Below, piece by piece: positions 43,352 to 51,956 of a stretch of DNA of 64,000 nt. The notes below the pieces were generated by a model. It was given only the letters and a program-made list of their open reading frames with translations. It did not search any database and had not been told where the DNA came from. Position 1 is the first letter of the stretch. Each line of letters starts with the position of its first letter. A program made the position numbers and the translations under genes. The stretch comes from Ruania alba (GTDB lineage: Bacteria > Actinomycetota > Actinomycetes > Actinomycetales > Beutenbergiaceae): positions 1,116,001-1,180,000 of the forward strand of contig NZ_FNTX01000002.1 of the NCBI RefSeq assembly GCF_900105765.1. Reading direction: 5' to 3'.

Positions 43352-44204
43352 CGGCGTGCCTCAGGTCCGTGCGCGTGCCACTCGTCGACGTGAGGTGGCG
43401 ACCTGGCTGAACACCGGGGCCATCGCGGTGGTGGCAGCGATCTTCGCGTTCCCGTTCGTGTGGATGTTCCTCACGGCGCTCAAACCGGAGACAGAGGTGT
43501 TCGGTGCGCCGCGGGCGTTCGGCAGCGAGATCCGCTGGTCGAACTTCGCCGAAGCATGGACGATCGTGCCGTTCGGGCGGTTCATCGTGAACGGGTTCGT
43601 GGTCTCTGTGCTCGGTGCGTCGCTGGCCGTGCTGGTGGCAATCTTCTCGGCCTACGCCTTCTCGCGGCTGCACTTCCGCGGCCGCGACGCGCTCTTCCAG
43701 GGATATGTGCTCACGCTCGTGCTGCCGCAGGAAGTGCTGGTGGTGCCGCTGTTCATCTTCATGAACGAGCTGGGGCTGATCGACACCTATGTGGCGCTGA
43801 TCCTCCCGTTCGCGTTCACAGCCTTCGGAACCTTCCTGCTCCGACAGTTCCTGCTCACCGTTCCGGCTGAGTACGAGGAAGCGGCCCGGATCGACGGCGC
43901 GGGTCGGCTGCGCACGCTCTTCTCCATCCTGGTGCCCCAGCTGGTGGCGCCGCTGAGCGTGCTCGCGGTGTTCTCCTTCATCGGGTACTGGAACTCCTAC
44001 CTCTGGCCGTTGATCGTGATCAACAGCCAGGACAAGGCCACGGTGCCGCTCGGACTGGGCATGTTCACCGGCCAGTACGGCACGCAGTGGTCCTTGGTGA
44101 TGGCGGCCTCGACCATGGCCGTCATTCCTTCGCTGCTCATGGTGGTGCTGCTGCAGCGGCAGCTGATCAAAGGGGTCTCCCTCGGGGGGCTGGGAGGACG
44201 ATGA
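43344..44204 (+). CDS. Sugar ABC transporter permease (MalG/UgpE type)
   Basis: A 286-aa permease with six predicted helices and EAA loop YEEAARIDGAGRLRTLFSILVP. It overlaps the previous permease by 8 nt and ends 1 nt before the enolase-superfamily gene. No ATPase gene follows, so an unlinked MsiK-type ATPase must energise transport. Confidence 0.93.
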   Translation: MRDGVPQVRARATRRREVATWLNTGAIAVVAAIFAFPFVWMFLTALKPETEVFGAPRAFGSEIRWSNFAEAWTIVPFGRFIVNGFVVSVLGASLAVLVAIFSAYAFSRLHFRGRDALFQGYVLTLVLPQEVLVVPLFIFMNELGLIDTYVALILPFAFTAFGTFLLRQFLLTVPAEYEEAARIDGAGRLRTLFSILVPQLVAPLSVLAVFSFIGYWNSYLWPLIVINSQDKATVPLGLGMFTGQYGTQWSLVMAASTMAVIPSLLMVVLLQRQLIKGVSLGGLGGR

Positions 44205-44205
44205 G

Positions 44206-45372
44206 ATGACGACGACACAACCTGTTCCGGGCGTGCCACTCCCGACGGCGGCCGGTTCTGCCGGCCAGGACGGTGACCCTGGCCGTGGGCGCATCGTGCA
44301 CGCGGAGGCGTTCCTGTGCGACATCCCCGTGGAGGCGGTGCGCACCGATGCCGTGCAGGCCTTCCTGAAGCAGGAGACCATCGTGGTGCGGATCCGGACC
44401 ACGGACGGCACCGAGGGCCTCGGGTACAGCTACACGATCGGCACCGGAGGCGCTGCGGTGCTGAGCCTGCTGCGCACGACGTTGCTGGACGTGCTGGTGG
44501 GTCAGGATGCCACGCGTCCTGAGGCGACCTGGCGGGCGCTCTTCACGAGCACCCGGGCCACCACGGTCGGGGTGATCGCTGCCCTGGCGTTCGCCGCGGC
44601 CGACACCGCGGTGTGGGACGCGAAAGCACGCCTGGCCGGACGCCCGCTGTGGGTGGAGGCCGGTGGCGCCTCGGCCACGGTGCCGGTGTACGACACCGAG
44701 GGTGGCTGGCTGCACCTGAGCACTGACGAACTCGTCGAGCACGCGGTGGCGTCGCAGCGTCGCGGGATGCACGGAGTCAAGATCAAGGTGGGCAAACCCC
44801 GGGGCCACGAGGACCTGGAGCGATTGCGGGCGGTGCGGGACGCCGTCGGGCCCTGCATGGATCTGATGGTGGATGCGAACCAGTCGTTCACCGCCGCCGA
44901 GGCGATCCGGCGGGCGCGCCTGTTCGAGCAGGTGGACGTGTTCTGGTTCGAGGAGCCGCTCCCGGCCGAGGATGTGGCAGGGCACGAACGCCTTGCCCAG
45001 GCCACCTCGATCCCGGTGGCGGTGGGGGAGAGCATGTATTCCCTCGGCCATTTCCGCGAGTATCTGCAGCGCGGTGCAGCCGCCGTCGTCCAGGCCGATG
45101 TGGCACGAGTGGGCGGAGTGACACCGTGGTTGAAGATCGCCCACCTCGCCGAAGCATTCAACGCCACCGTCGCCCCGCACTTCCTGATGGAGCTGCACGC
45201 CTCACTGACCTGCGCGGTACCGAACGCGCTGTACCTGGAGCACATCCCCCAGCTGCGCGCGGTGACCACGAGTGAGCTCGAGGTCGCTGACGGGCTGGCG
45301 CATGCCCCGACGGATCCGGGTCTGGGTATCGCCTGGGACATGGACGCGCTGGAACGACTCCGAGTCGCGTGA
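44206..45372 (+). CDS. Enolase-superfamily enzyme (mandelate racemase/MLE type), likely sugar-acid dehydratase
   Basis: The 388-aa enzyme has the catalytic K-x-K (VKIKV, Lys192 and Lys194), metal ligands in MVDANQSF, FEEPL and VGESM, and His325 (APHF). These allow proton abstraction next to a carboxylate, as in L-fuconate or related sugar-acid dehydratases. In this operon, dehydration of fuconate to a 2-keto-3-deoxy acid, then cleavage by the divergent aldolase, would make a coherent route; no fucose dehydrogenase or lactonase is in the window, so this is inference. ATG 44206 has GGGAGG upstream. Confidence 0.87.
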   Translation: MTTTQPVPGVPLPTAAGSAGQDGDPGRGRIVHAEAFLCDIPVEAVRTDAVQAFLKQETIVVRIRTTDGTEGLGYSYTIGTGGAAVLSLLRTTLLDVLVGQDATRPEATWRALFTSTRATTVGVIAALAFAAADTAVWDAKARLAGRPLWVEAGGASATVPVYDTEGGWLHLSTDELVEHAVASQRRGMHGVKIKVGKPRGHEDLERLRAVRDAVGPCMDLMVDANQSFTAAEAIRRARLFEQVDVFWFEEPLPAEDVAGHERLAQATSIPVAVGESMYSLGHFREYLQRGAAAVVQADVARVGGVTPWLKIAHLAEAFNATVAPHFLMELHASLTCAVPNALYLEHIPQLRAVTTSELEVADGLAHAPTDPGLGIAWDMDALERLRVA

Positions 45373-45413
45373 TGAAGGTCTGCGGCGACGGACGGGATGC
45401 GTAGCATCAGATG

Positions 45414-46142
45414 GTGGTCAGTGAATCCGGGCATGCGGTGGATCGACGCCTTCCGGCGAGGCGGGCGCTCGTGGACGATGTCTACGACGCCGTGCTCGCG
45501 CTGTTGATGGACCAGGTGATCGGCCCAGGGGAACGCGCCAGCATCGACGGCCTTGCCCGTGAACTGGACGTCTCCCCGACACCGGTCCGTGAGGCCCTCA
45601 CCCGACTGGAGGTGGAGGGCCTGGTGGTCAAGCGCGCACTGAAGGGGTATGTCGCGGCGCCGCTGCTGGACGCTGCGGGGATGCGGGACCTGTATGAGAT
45701 GCGCCGACTGCTGGAACCGGAAGCCGCCCGTCGGACCGCCGAACGTGCCGCGACAGGGGTCGGGGAGCAGCTGGCCACGTTGCTGGACGCGATGAGGTCC
45801 GACGGCGTCAGAGCCGCCCGTGGCGCCGACCGGTACGGGGATTACCGGCAGTTCATCGACGAGGACATGCACTTCCACCATGTCGTGGCGAACGCCTCGG
45901 GGAGTCCGTTGCTGGAGGAATCGATCGTGCGGTTGCGCGCGCACATGCACCTGTATCGGCTCAACTTCCGGCATACCTTCGTCCACGACACCAACGACGA
46001 ACACGCGGCCATCCTGAGCGCCGTTCGGGGCCGGGACCCGGAGGCGGCTCGCGTCGCCATGCTCGAGCACATCGATTCCTCCTACGCACGGATCTCGGCA
46101 GCGGCCTCGCTCGATGCCGATCACCAGGAAAGGACGCCATGA
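45414..46142 (+). CDS. GntR-family regulator with FCD domain
   Basis: This regulator of about 242 aa has a GntR winged helix (ASIDGLARELDVSPTPVREALTRLEVEGLVVKR) and a C-terminal FCD ligand domain with metal-type His residues (EDMHFHHVV, RAHMHLYR, DEHAAIL). FCD regulators usually bind carboxylate sugar acids, matching the enolase-superfamily neighbour. GTG 45414 follows TAGCAT (45402-45407) by 6 nt, a leaderless arrangement; ATG 45411 is one codon earlier. It is the best candidate to bind the TCCTATAGGA palindrome in the operon promoter. Confidence 0.9.
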   Translation: MVSESGHAVDRRLPARRALVDDVYDAVLALLMDQVIGPGERASIDGLARELDVSPTPVREALTRLEVEGLVVKRALKGYVAAPLLDAAGMRDLYEMRRLLEPEAARRTAERAATGVGEQLATLLDAMRSDGVRAARGADRYGDYRQFIDEDMHFHHVVANASGSPLLEESIVRLRAHMHLYRLNFRHTFVHDTNDEHAAILSAVRGRDPEAARVAMLEHIDSSYARISAAASLDADHQERTP

Positions 46143-46471
46143 CTATCGCCCTGCACTCCCGGCTCAAGGAAGGCCACGAAGAGGCCTACGAGCGCGACCA
46201 CCAGCACATCCCGGACGACCTGGCCGCAGAGTTTGCCCGTCTGGGTGTCCATGAGTGGCGGATCTGGCGCAGTGGCCGGGACCTGTTCCACCTCGTCGAC
46301 TGCGACGATTTCGAGGGCGCGATGATCGCACTCGAGTCGAGCCCGGCGAACGCACGGTGGCAGGAGTTCATCAACCAGCATCTTGACGGGTTCGCAACCT
46401 TTGGTGACGGTCCGGGCGGCACCGCCGTGCCGCAGGTCTGGACGCTGACCGGCCAAGTCGGCCAGGAGTAG
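46139..46471 (+). CDS. L-rhamnose/L-fucose-type mutarotase (RhaM family)
   Basis: This 110-aa protein matches the RhaM-like mutarotase family in length and pattern: HSRLKEGHEEAYERDH, then HEWRIWRSGRDLFHLVDCDDF and a Trp-rich end (ARWQEFINQHL). The enzyme speeds interconversion of alpha and beta anomers of a deoxy sugar, as needed after a fucosidase. ATG overlaps the regulator stop (ATGA). It ends the operon. Confidence 0.88.
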   Translation: MTIALHSRLKEGHEEAYERDHQHIPDDLAAEFARLGVHEWRIWRSGRDLFHLVDCDDFEGAMIALESSPANARWQEFINQHLDGFATFGDGPGGTAVPQVWTLTGQVGQE

Positions 46472-46594
46472 CGACTCCGGTCACTTCGGTCGGTCGGGAT
46501 GAGCCGGGCGTCCACCCAGAGGGGGACCGACGGCGAGAGGTCACCCGACCGTGGGCCGATGCCCTGATGCCCGTGCGTCGCGCAGGATCGGCAC

Positions 46595-47602
46595 ATGCGA
46601 GCGTTCGGATGGGTACTGGTGGTGGGGATCGGGGCGGCGTTCTTCGCCACCCTTGCTCCCGGTGTCCTCGGTCTATCGATGGCGGACGGCGTGGCGCAGC
46701 TCATCGCGGTGCGCCCCTGGGCGGCGGCCGCGTGCCTGATCGCCGCCCTGCTCCTGACCCTGCTGGCGGGTCTGGTCCGGCTGCTCTCCGACGGCCGGGC
46801 GCCTCGCCTGGTGACGCTCGCCCTGATCGCCGCTGTGGTGGCGGCCGGACACCTCGGGGTCGTGCTGGTGCGCGGAACCTCCGACACCCAGCCGCCGCTC
46901 GCCGAGACCGCGCAGCCCGGGGACGTCACCGTGGTCGCGGTGAACATGCTTGGCGGCAGCGGGGACACGGCGCGCGTCGTCGATGTGATCGCGGGCGCAG
47001 GGGCAGACGTGGTGATGGTGCCTGAGGCGGGCGACACCGACGAGATGGTCCGGGCGCTCGCCGTGGCCGGTCTGACATTCACTGTCTTCGACGGCACGGG
47101 AGTGCCTTTGAGCGCAGATCCACGCGGGACCGCACTGCTGGTGCGAGACACGCTCGGGGAGTACGTCCCCGCGGCTGCGTCGACACCCGGGTCGGTTCAC
47201 GTCGTCCCGGCCGACGGAACGGGACCCACCCTGATCGCCGTGCACCCGATCGCCCCACCAGTGTTCCCCGGGGCGACCGAGCGCATGCGATGGTGGCGTG
47301 CCGAAGTCGCGGACGCTGCCGGGCTGTGCCCGCAGATTCCCGGCGCCATCGTGGCCGGCGACTTCAACGCGACGCTCGATCACGGCCCGATGCGCGACCT
47401 CGGCACCTGCATCGACGCCGCCACCAAGGCAGGAGTGGGTGGTGTGGGAACCTGGCCGGCGAGCCTGCCACGGCTCCTGGGCACTCCGATCGACCATGTC
47501 CTCGCCGATGGTGCGGCATTCTCGGTGGTGCGGGCCGCCGTCGTGGACATCACCGGCACGGACCACCGCGCCGTGGTGGCCCGGCTGCGGCCAGTGGGGT
47601 AG
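46595..47602 (+). CDS. Membrane-anchored endonuclease/exonuclease/phosphatase-family protein
   Basis: The 335-aa protein has three predicted N-terminal membrane helices (about 5-30, 42-62, 70-92) and an extracytoplasmic EEP domain. Catalytic motifs are visible: VAVNMLGG, MVPEAG (Glu), VAGDFNATL (Asp-Asn) and GTDHRAVVA (Asp-His). The family includes nucleases and phosphodiesterases; the substrate here is unknown. It is probably a single gene, unrelated to the sugar loci on either side. Confidence 0.88.
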   Translation: MRAFGWVLVVGIGAAFFATLAPGVLGLSMADGVAQLIAVRPWAAAACLIAALLLTLLAGLVRLLSDGRAPRLVTLALIAAVVAAGHLGVVLVRGTSDTQPPLAETAQPGDVTVVAVNMLGGSGDTARVVDVIAGAGADVVMVPEAGDTDEMVRALAVAGLTFTVFDGTGVPLSADPRGTALLVRDTLGEYVPAAASTPGSVHVVPADGTGPTLIAVHPIAPPVFPGATERMRWWRAEVADAAGLCPQIPGAIVAGDFNATLDHGPMRDLGTCIDAATKAGVGGVGTWPASLPRLLGTPIDHVLADGAAFSVVRAAVVDITGTDHRAVVARLRPVG

Positions 47603-47641
47603 CCCGGCCGACCTGGCAGGCCCTGCGCCGTCACGACACTC

Positions 47642-47675
47642 TTGTCAATTTCCTTTCATGCTGCAACGATAAGTT
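47642..47675 (+). promoter_or_regulatory. Promoter region with motif shared with 53301
   Basis: TTGTCA (47642-47647) is followed by TTTCATGCTGCAACGATA (47654-47671). The same layout, TTGACA then TTTCGTGCTGCAAAGATA, is found before the binding-protein gene at 53422. The shared 18-mer differs at two positions. Confidence 0.55.
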
Positions 47676-47678
47676 CTC

Positions 47679-49859
47679 GTGACCGCCTCCACCCTCGCGA
47701 CCGCCACGTCCGTGGACTCCTGCGCGTTGACCGTGCTGCAGTCCGACCAGATCACCGTCGTCGTCGATGCGACCCGGGGCGTTCCTCGGGTGCTGTACTG
47801 GGGCCCGCGCCTGGACGCAGGCACGGATGATCTCGCCTACCTGGCGACGCTCGCCGTCTCTCAGGGTGGCTCGGACGCGCTCCAGGGCGCCGGTCCGCCC
47901 GCACTGCTGCCCGAGCAGTGGACCGGCTGGGCAGGAACTCCTGGTCTCGAGGGGCACCGCGACGGGAGCCACTTCGCGCACCGGTTCGAGCCGGGCGGCC
48001 ACACCGTCACCGAGACCGGCGGTGCACAGGTGCTCACCGTGCACGGCGTGGACGAGACCGCCGGTCTCGCCCTGACCAGCACCCTCGAGCTGTTCGACAG
48101 CGGTGTGTTGCGGGTGAACGCCGCGATCACCAACTCCGACGACGAGTCCAGCTACACCGTCGACGGTCTCCGGCTCGCCCTCCCGGTGCCGGTCGAGGCG
48201 CAGGAGATCATCGACTTCATCGGCCGGCACCTGCGCGAGCGCACCCCGCAGCGCCACCCCTTCGTGATCGGCACCCACCTGCGTGAGGGGCGTCGGGGCC
48301 GGACCGGCTCCGACGCGGCGACCGTCCTGGTGGCCGGCACCCCCGGGGTCGGGTTCGGCAGCGGAGAGGCCTGGGCGGTGCACACCGCCTGGAGCGGTAA
48401 CCACGCCACCTACGCCGAGCTCGCGCTCACCGGGGCGAAGGTCATCGGTGGCGGTGAGGTACTGCTCCCCGGCGAGGTCGTCCTCGCACCCGGGCAGCAG
48501 TACCGCAGCCCCTGGCTGTACGCCAGCTACGGAGCCGGCCTGGACGCCGTCGGTGGCGCCTTCCACGCCTACCTGCGCTCCCGCCCACACCATCCGGCCT
48601 CACCCCGGCCGGTGGTGCTGAACACCTGGGAGGCGGTCTACTTCGACCAGGACACCGCGACGCTCTCCGAGCTCGCGCGCGTGGCTGCGCGGGTGGGTGT
48701 GGAGCGGTTCGTGGTGGACGACGGCTGGTTCATCTCCCGCCGCGACGACACCGCCGGGCTGGGGGACTGGCGGGTGGACGCCGAGGTGTGGCCGGACGGG
48801 CTCGGCCCGCTGGTGTCCACCGTGCGCGAGCTCGGGATGGACTTCGGCCTGTGGTTCGAGCCGGAGATGGTCAACGGGGACTCGATCCTCGCCCGCGAGC
48901 ACCCAGACTGGATCATGGCGCCGGGTGAGCGGCTCCCGGTGACCGGGCGCAGCCAGCACGTCCTCAACCTGACGATTCCCGAGGCCTACACCTACATCCT
49001 GGAGTCGATCAGCACGCTGGTGACCGAGTACGGGATCGACTACATCAAGTGGGATCACAACCGGGACCTCACCGAGGCCGGTACCCGGGCCTCCTCCCGC
49101 GCGGCGGTGCACGGCCAGACCCGCGCCGTGTACGCGCTGATGGACGAGCTTCGCCGCCGGCACCCAGCCCTGGAGATCGAGTCGTGCTCGTCCGGTGGGG
49201 GGCGCGTGGACCTCGAGGTGCTCGAGCGCACCGACCGGGTGTGGGCCAGCGACTGCATCGACCCGCTGGAGCGCCAGCAGATCCAGCGCTGGACCGGCCT
49301 GTTGCTCCCACCAGAGCTGGTCGGCGCCCACATCGGATCCCCCCGGGCGCACACCACCCACCGCACCCACGATCTCGCCTTCCGCGCCGCCACCGCGCTG
49401 TTCGGTCACCTCGGCATCGAGTGGGACCTGCGCACCGCCACCGAGGCCGAGCTCGACGAGGTGGCCGCCTGGGTGGAGCTGTACAAGACCGAGCGTGGGT
49501 TGATCCACAGCGGCACTGCCGTGCATGCCGACTACCCCGACCCCGCCTATTGGGCGCACGGGTACGTGGCACCGGACAAATCCCGGGCGCTGTACTCGTT
49601 CGTCGCCATGGCCACGATGGTGGCCTCGCAGCCGGGACGGATCCGGCTGCCCGGCCTCGACCCGGACGCGCGCTACCGGATCGAACCGATCCAGCTCTCG
49701 GCGAGCGCTCTGGTGCGCCGCCCCGCCGGACCACCGGCCTGGTGGTCCGAACCGACTGTGCTCTCCGGGCGGGTGCTCGCCACCGCCGGCCTGCAAGGGC
49801 CGGTCCTCTACCCCGAACAGGCGCTGCTGTTCCGGCTCGTCCGCGAGCAGGACGCCTGA
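47679..49859 (+). CDS. Alpha-galactosidase, GH36
   Basis: This 726-aa retaining alpha-galactosidase hydrolyses raffinose-type or other alpha-galactosides. It has an N-terminal beta-supersandwich domain, then the catalytic barrel with FVVDDGWF, GLWFEPEMVN, nucleophile Asp459 (YIKWDHNR) and acid/base Asp525 (WASDCID). The CSSGGGRVDL segment is characteristic. No signal peptide is present, so it is cytoplasmic. GTG 47679 is only a few bases downstream of the proposed -10 region, suggesting a leaderless or very short leader. It begins an operon with two oxidoreductases and a ROK regulator. Confidence 0.93.
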   Translation: MTASTLATATSVDSCALTVLQSDQITVVVDATRGVPRVLYWGPRLDAGTDDLAYLATLAVSQGGSDALQGAGPPALLPEQWTGWAGTPGLEGHRDGSHFAHRFEPGGHTVTETGGAQVLTVHGVDETAGLALTSTLELFDSGVLRVNAAITNSDDESSYTVDGLRLALPVPVEAQEIIDFIGRHLRERTPQRHPFVIGTHLREGRRGRTGSDAATVLVAGTPGVGFGSGEAWAVHTAWSGNHATYAELALTGAKVIGGGEVLLPGEVVLAPGQQYRSPWLYASYGAGLDAVGGAFHAYLRSRPHHPASPRPVVLNTWEAVYFDQDTATLSELARVAARVGVERFVVDDGWFISRRDDTAGLGDWRVDAEVWPDGLGPLVSTVRELGMDFGLWFEPEMVNGDSILAREHPDWIMAPGERLPVTGRSQHVLNLTIPEAYTYILESISTLVTEYGIDYIKWDHNRDLTEAGTRASSRAAVHGQTRAVYALMDELRRRHPALEIESCSSGGGRVDLEVLERTDRVWASDCIDPLERQQIQRWTGLLLPPELVGAHIGSPRAHTTHRTHDLAFRAATALFGHLGIEWDLRTATEAELDEVAAWVELYKTERGLIHSGTAVHADYPDPAYWAHGYVAPDKSRALYSFVAMATMVASQPGRIRLPGLDPDARYRIEPIQLSASALVRRPAGPPAWWSEPTVLSGRVLATAGLQGPVLYPEQALLFRLVREQDA

Positions 49860-49905
49860 CGCCTCGATCGATTGATTCACCCGCCGAACTGAAGGGATCC
49901 CCACC

Positions 49906-50964
49906 GTGGGACGTATCGTCCGCTTCTCCGCACCGCAGCACGCCGAGGTCGTCGACGTCGACGACCCGGCCCTGGCGCCCGACGAGGTCCGGCTGAGGAC
50001 GCTGTGGTCCGGCATCTCCGCCGGCACCGAGCTCACCGCCTATCGCGGCACCAACCCGTACATGCACCACCGCTGGGACACCGAGGACCGGCTGTTCGTC
50101 ACCGGGGAACCGACCCACACCTACCCGCTCGACGGCTGGGGCTACGAAGAGGTCGGCCGGATCAGCGAGGTGGGCTCCGACGTCGACGCCGGTCTCGTGG
50201 GCCGGCTCGTCTGGGGCACCTGGGGCCACCGCACCTCCGCCGTCCGGAGTGCCGACTGGGTTGCCCCGCGCCTGATGGAGGAGTGGACCGGCGAGGAGAT
50301 CGACGAGCGAGCCGGCGCGTTCGCCAAGATCGGCGCGATCGCGCTGAACGCAGTGCTCGATGCCGACATCCACGTGGGCGAGACGGTCGCCGTGTTCGGC
50401 GCCGGGGTTCCCGGGCAGCTCACCGCCCAGCTGGCCCGCCTCAACGGGGGCCGGGTGATCGTGCTCGACCCGATCGCCTCCCGCCGTGAGCTCGCCGAGC
50501 AGCTCGGTGCCGTCGCCACGATCAACCCCACCGAGGGCGCCGTGGCCGAGCAGGTCCGCGCGCTCACCGATGGTCGCGGTGCCGATGTGGCGATCGAGAT
50601 GAGCGGGCACTACCAGGCGCTGCACGAGGCCGTCCGCACGGTGGCCTACAGCTCCCGCGTGGTCGCCTCCGGCTTCTTCCAGGGCGGGGCCACCCCGGTG
50701 CGGCTGGGCGAGGAGTTCCACCACAACCGGGTTGCCGTGATCTGCTCGCAGATCTCCGGGGTGGCCCCCGCGCTGCAGCACCGCTGGGACGAGATCCGCG
50801 AGTCCACCACTGTGCTCCAGCTCGCCCGCGAGGGCGCGCTCGCCCTCGACCCGTTGATCAGTCACGTGCTGCCGGCCGAGCAGGCGCCCCAGGCGTTCGA
50901 GATGCTCGACCGGGCTCCTCAGGACGCCCTCCAGGTGCTGCTCGACTACCGCGACGGTGCCTGA
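49906..50964 (+). CDS. Medium-chain (zinc-type) dehydrogenase/reductase
   Basis: A 352-aa alcohol-dehydrogenase-like oxidoreductase with a Rossmann motif (VAVFGAGVPGQLTAQLA, about residues 160-180) and a DGRGADVAIEMSGH segment typical of the MDR superfamily. The canonical catalytic zinc Cys near the N-terminus is replaced (SGISAGTELTAYRG), and the structural zinc cysteines are missing, so metal use is doubtful. Start GTG 49906. It is followed, with a 1-nt overlap (TGATG), by a Gfo/Idh/MocA enzyme. The pair may interconvert keto and hydroxy forms of a sugar. Confidence 0.85.
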   Translation: MGRIVRFSAPQHAEVVDVDDPALAPDEVRLRTLWSGISAGTELTAYRGTNPYMHHRWDTEDRLFVTGEPTHTYPLDGWGYEEVGRISEVGSDVDAGLVGRLVWGTWGHRTSAVRSADWVAPRLMEEWTGEEIDERAGAFAKIGAIALNAVLDADIHVGETVAVFGAGVPGQLTAQLARLNGGRVIVLDPIASRRELAEQLGAVATINPTEGAVAEQVRALTDGRGADVAIEMSGHYQALHEAVRTVAYSSRVVASGFFQGGATPVRLGEEFHHNRVAVICSQISGVAPALQHRWDEIRESTTVLQLAREGALALDPLISHVLPAEQAPQAFEMLDRAPQDALQVLLDYRDGA

Positions 50965-51956
50965 TGGCCGCCGATAGCACCCCGCTGCGGTGGGGCATCC
51001 TCGCCACCGGTGGCATCGCCGGCACCTTCGCCACCGACCTGCGCCGGCACGGCTTCGACCTGCGCGCCGTCGGGTCCCGATCGGTCGAGAGTGCCCGGGC
51101 GTTCGCCGCCACCCATGAGATCCCCCGCGCGCACGGTTCCTACGAGGAGCTGGCGGCCGATCCTGAGGTGGACATCGTCTATGTCGCCACCCCGCACACC
51201 ATGCATGCCGAGAACACTCGGCTCGCACTGAGCCACGGCAAGCACGTGCTGGTGGAGAAGGCATTCACGCTGAACGCCACCGAGGCCCACGACGTGGCCC
51301 AGGCAGCCCGGGCCGCGGGCCGGGTGGTGATGGAAGCCATGTGGACGCGGTTCCTGCCGCATATGGTCTGGATCCGCCAGGCCCTGGCCGAGTCCCGGAT
51401 CGGCACCGTGCTCTCGGTGACCGCCGAGCACGGCCAGCACCTGCCGTTCGGCGATGGTCATCGGCTGCGCGACCCCCAGCTCGGTGGTGGCGCCCTGTTG
51501 GACCTCGGCGTCTACCCGCTCTCCTTCCTGCACGACGTGGTCGGTGCGCCCGACGGGCTGAATGCCCGCGCCACGTTCACCCCGTTGGGTGTGGACGCCT
51601 CGGTCGCCACCGTGAGCACGCACGCTGGTGGCGTGCTGGCCACCACCTTCTCCTCGATGGACGCCCGAGGTCGCAACCAGGCCACGATCCTGGGCGATCA
51701 GGGCCGGTTGGAGATCGACGCCACCTGGTACGCCCCCACCTCGGTGACGCACAAGGACAACGCGGGGGACGTCGTCGAGGTGTTCCGCGCGGACGTGCCG
51801 GCCCGGGGGATGCAGTACCAGGCGGCCGAGCTGGAGCGGGTGATCCGTGCCGGCGACGCCGAGAGCCCGTTGATGCCACTGGACGAGTCGATCGCGGTGA
51901 TGGGCACCATGGACCGCGTACGGGAACAGATCGGGTTGCGCTACCCCGGTGAGTAG
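50964..51956 (+). CDS. Gfo/Idh/MocA-family oxidoreductase
   Basis: The 330-aa protein has an N-terminal NAD(P) Rossmann fold (GILATGGIAGTFATDL), the family segment ADPEVDIVYVATPHTMHAE, and VEKAF in place of the usual EKP. A C-terminal alpha/beta domain has the GGGALLDLGVYPLSFLH motif. Members oxidise or reduce sugars, inositols or sugar acids. Overlaps with both neighbours indicate one operon with the alpha-galactosidase. Confidence 0.9.
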   Translation: MAADSTPLRWGILATGGIAGTFATDLRRHGFDLRAVGSRSVESARAFAATHEIPRAHGSYEELAADPEVDIVYVATPHTMHAENTRLALSHGKHVLVEKAFTLNATEAHDVAQAARAAGRVVMEAMWTRFLPHMVWIRQALAESRIGTVLSVTAEHGQHLPFGDGHRLRDPQLGGGALLDLGVYPLSFLHDVVGAPDGLNARATFTPLGVDASVATVSTHAGGVLATTFSSMDARGRNQATILGDQGRLEIDATWYAPTSVTHKDNAGDVVEVFRADVPARGMQYQAAELERVIRAGDAESPLMPLDESIAVMGTMDRVREQIGLRYPGE

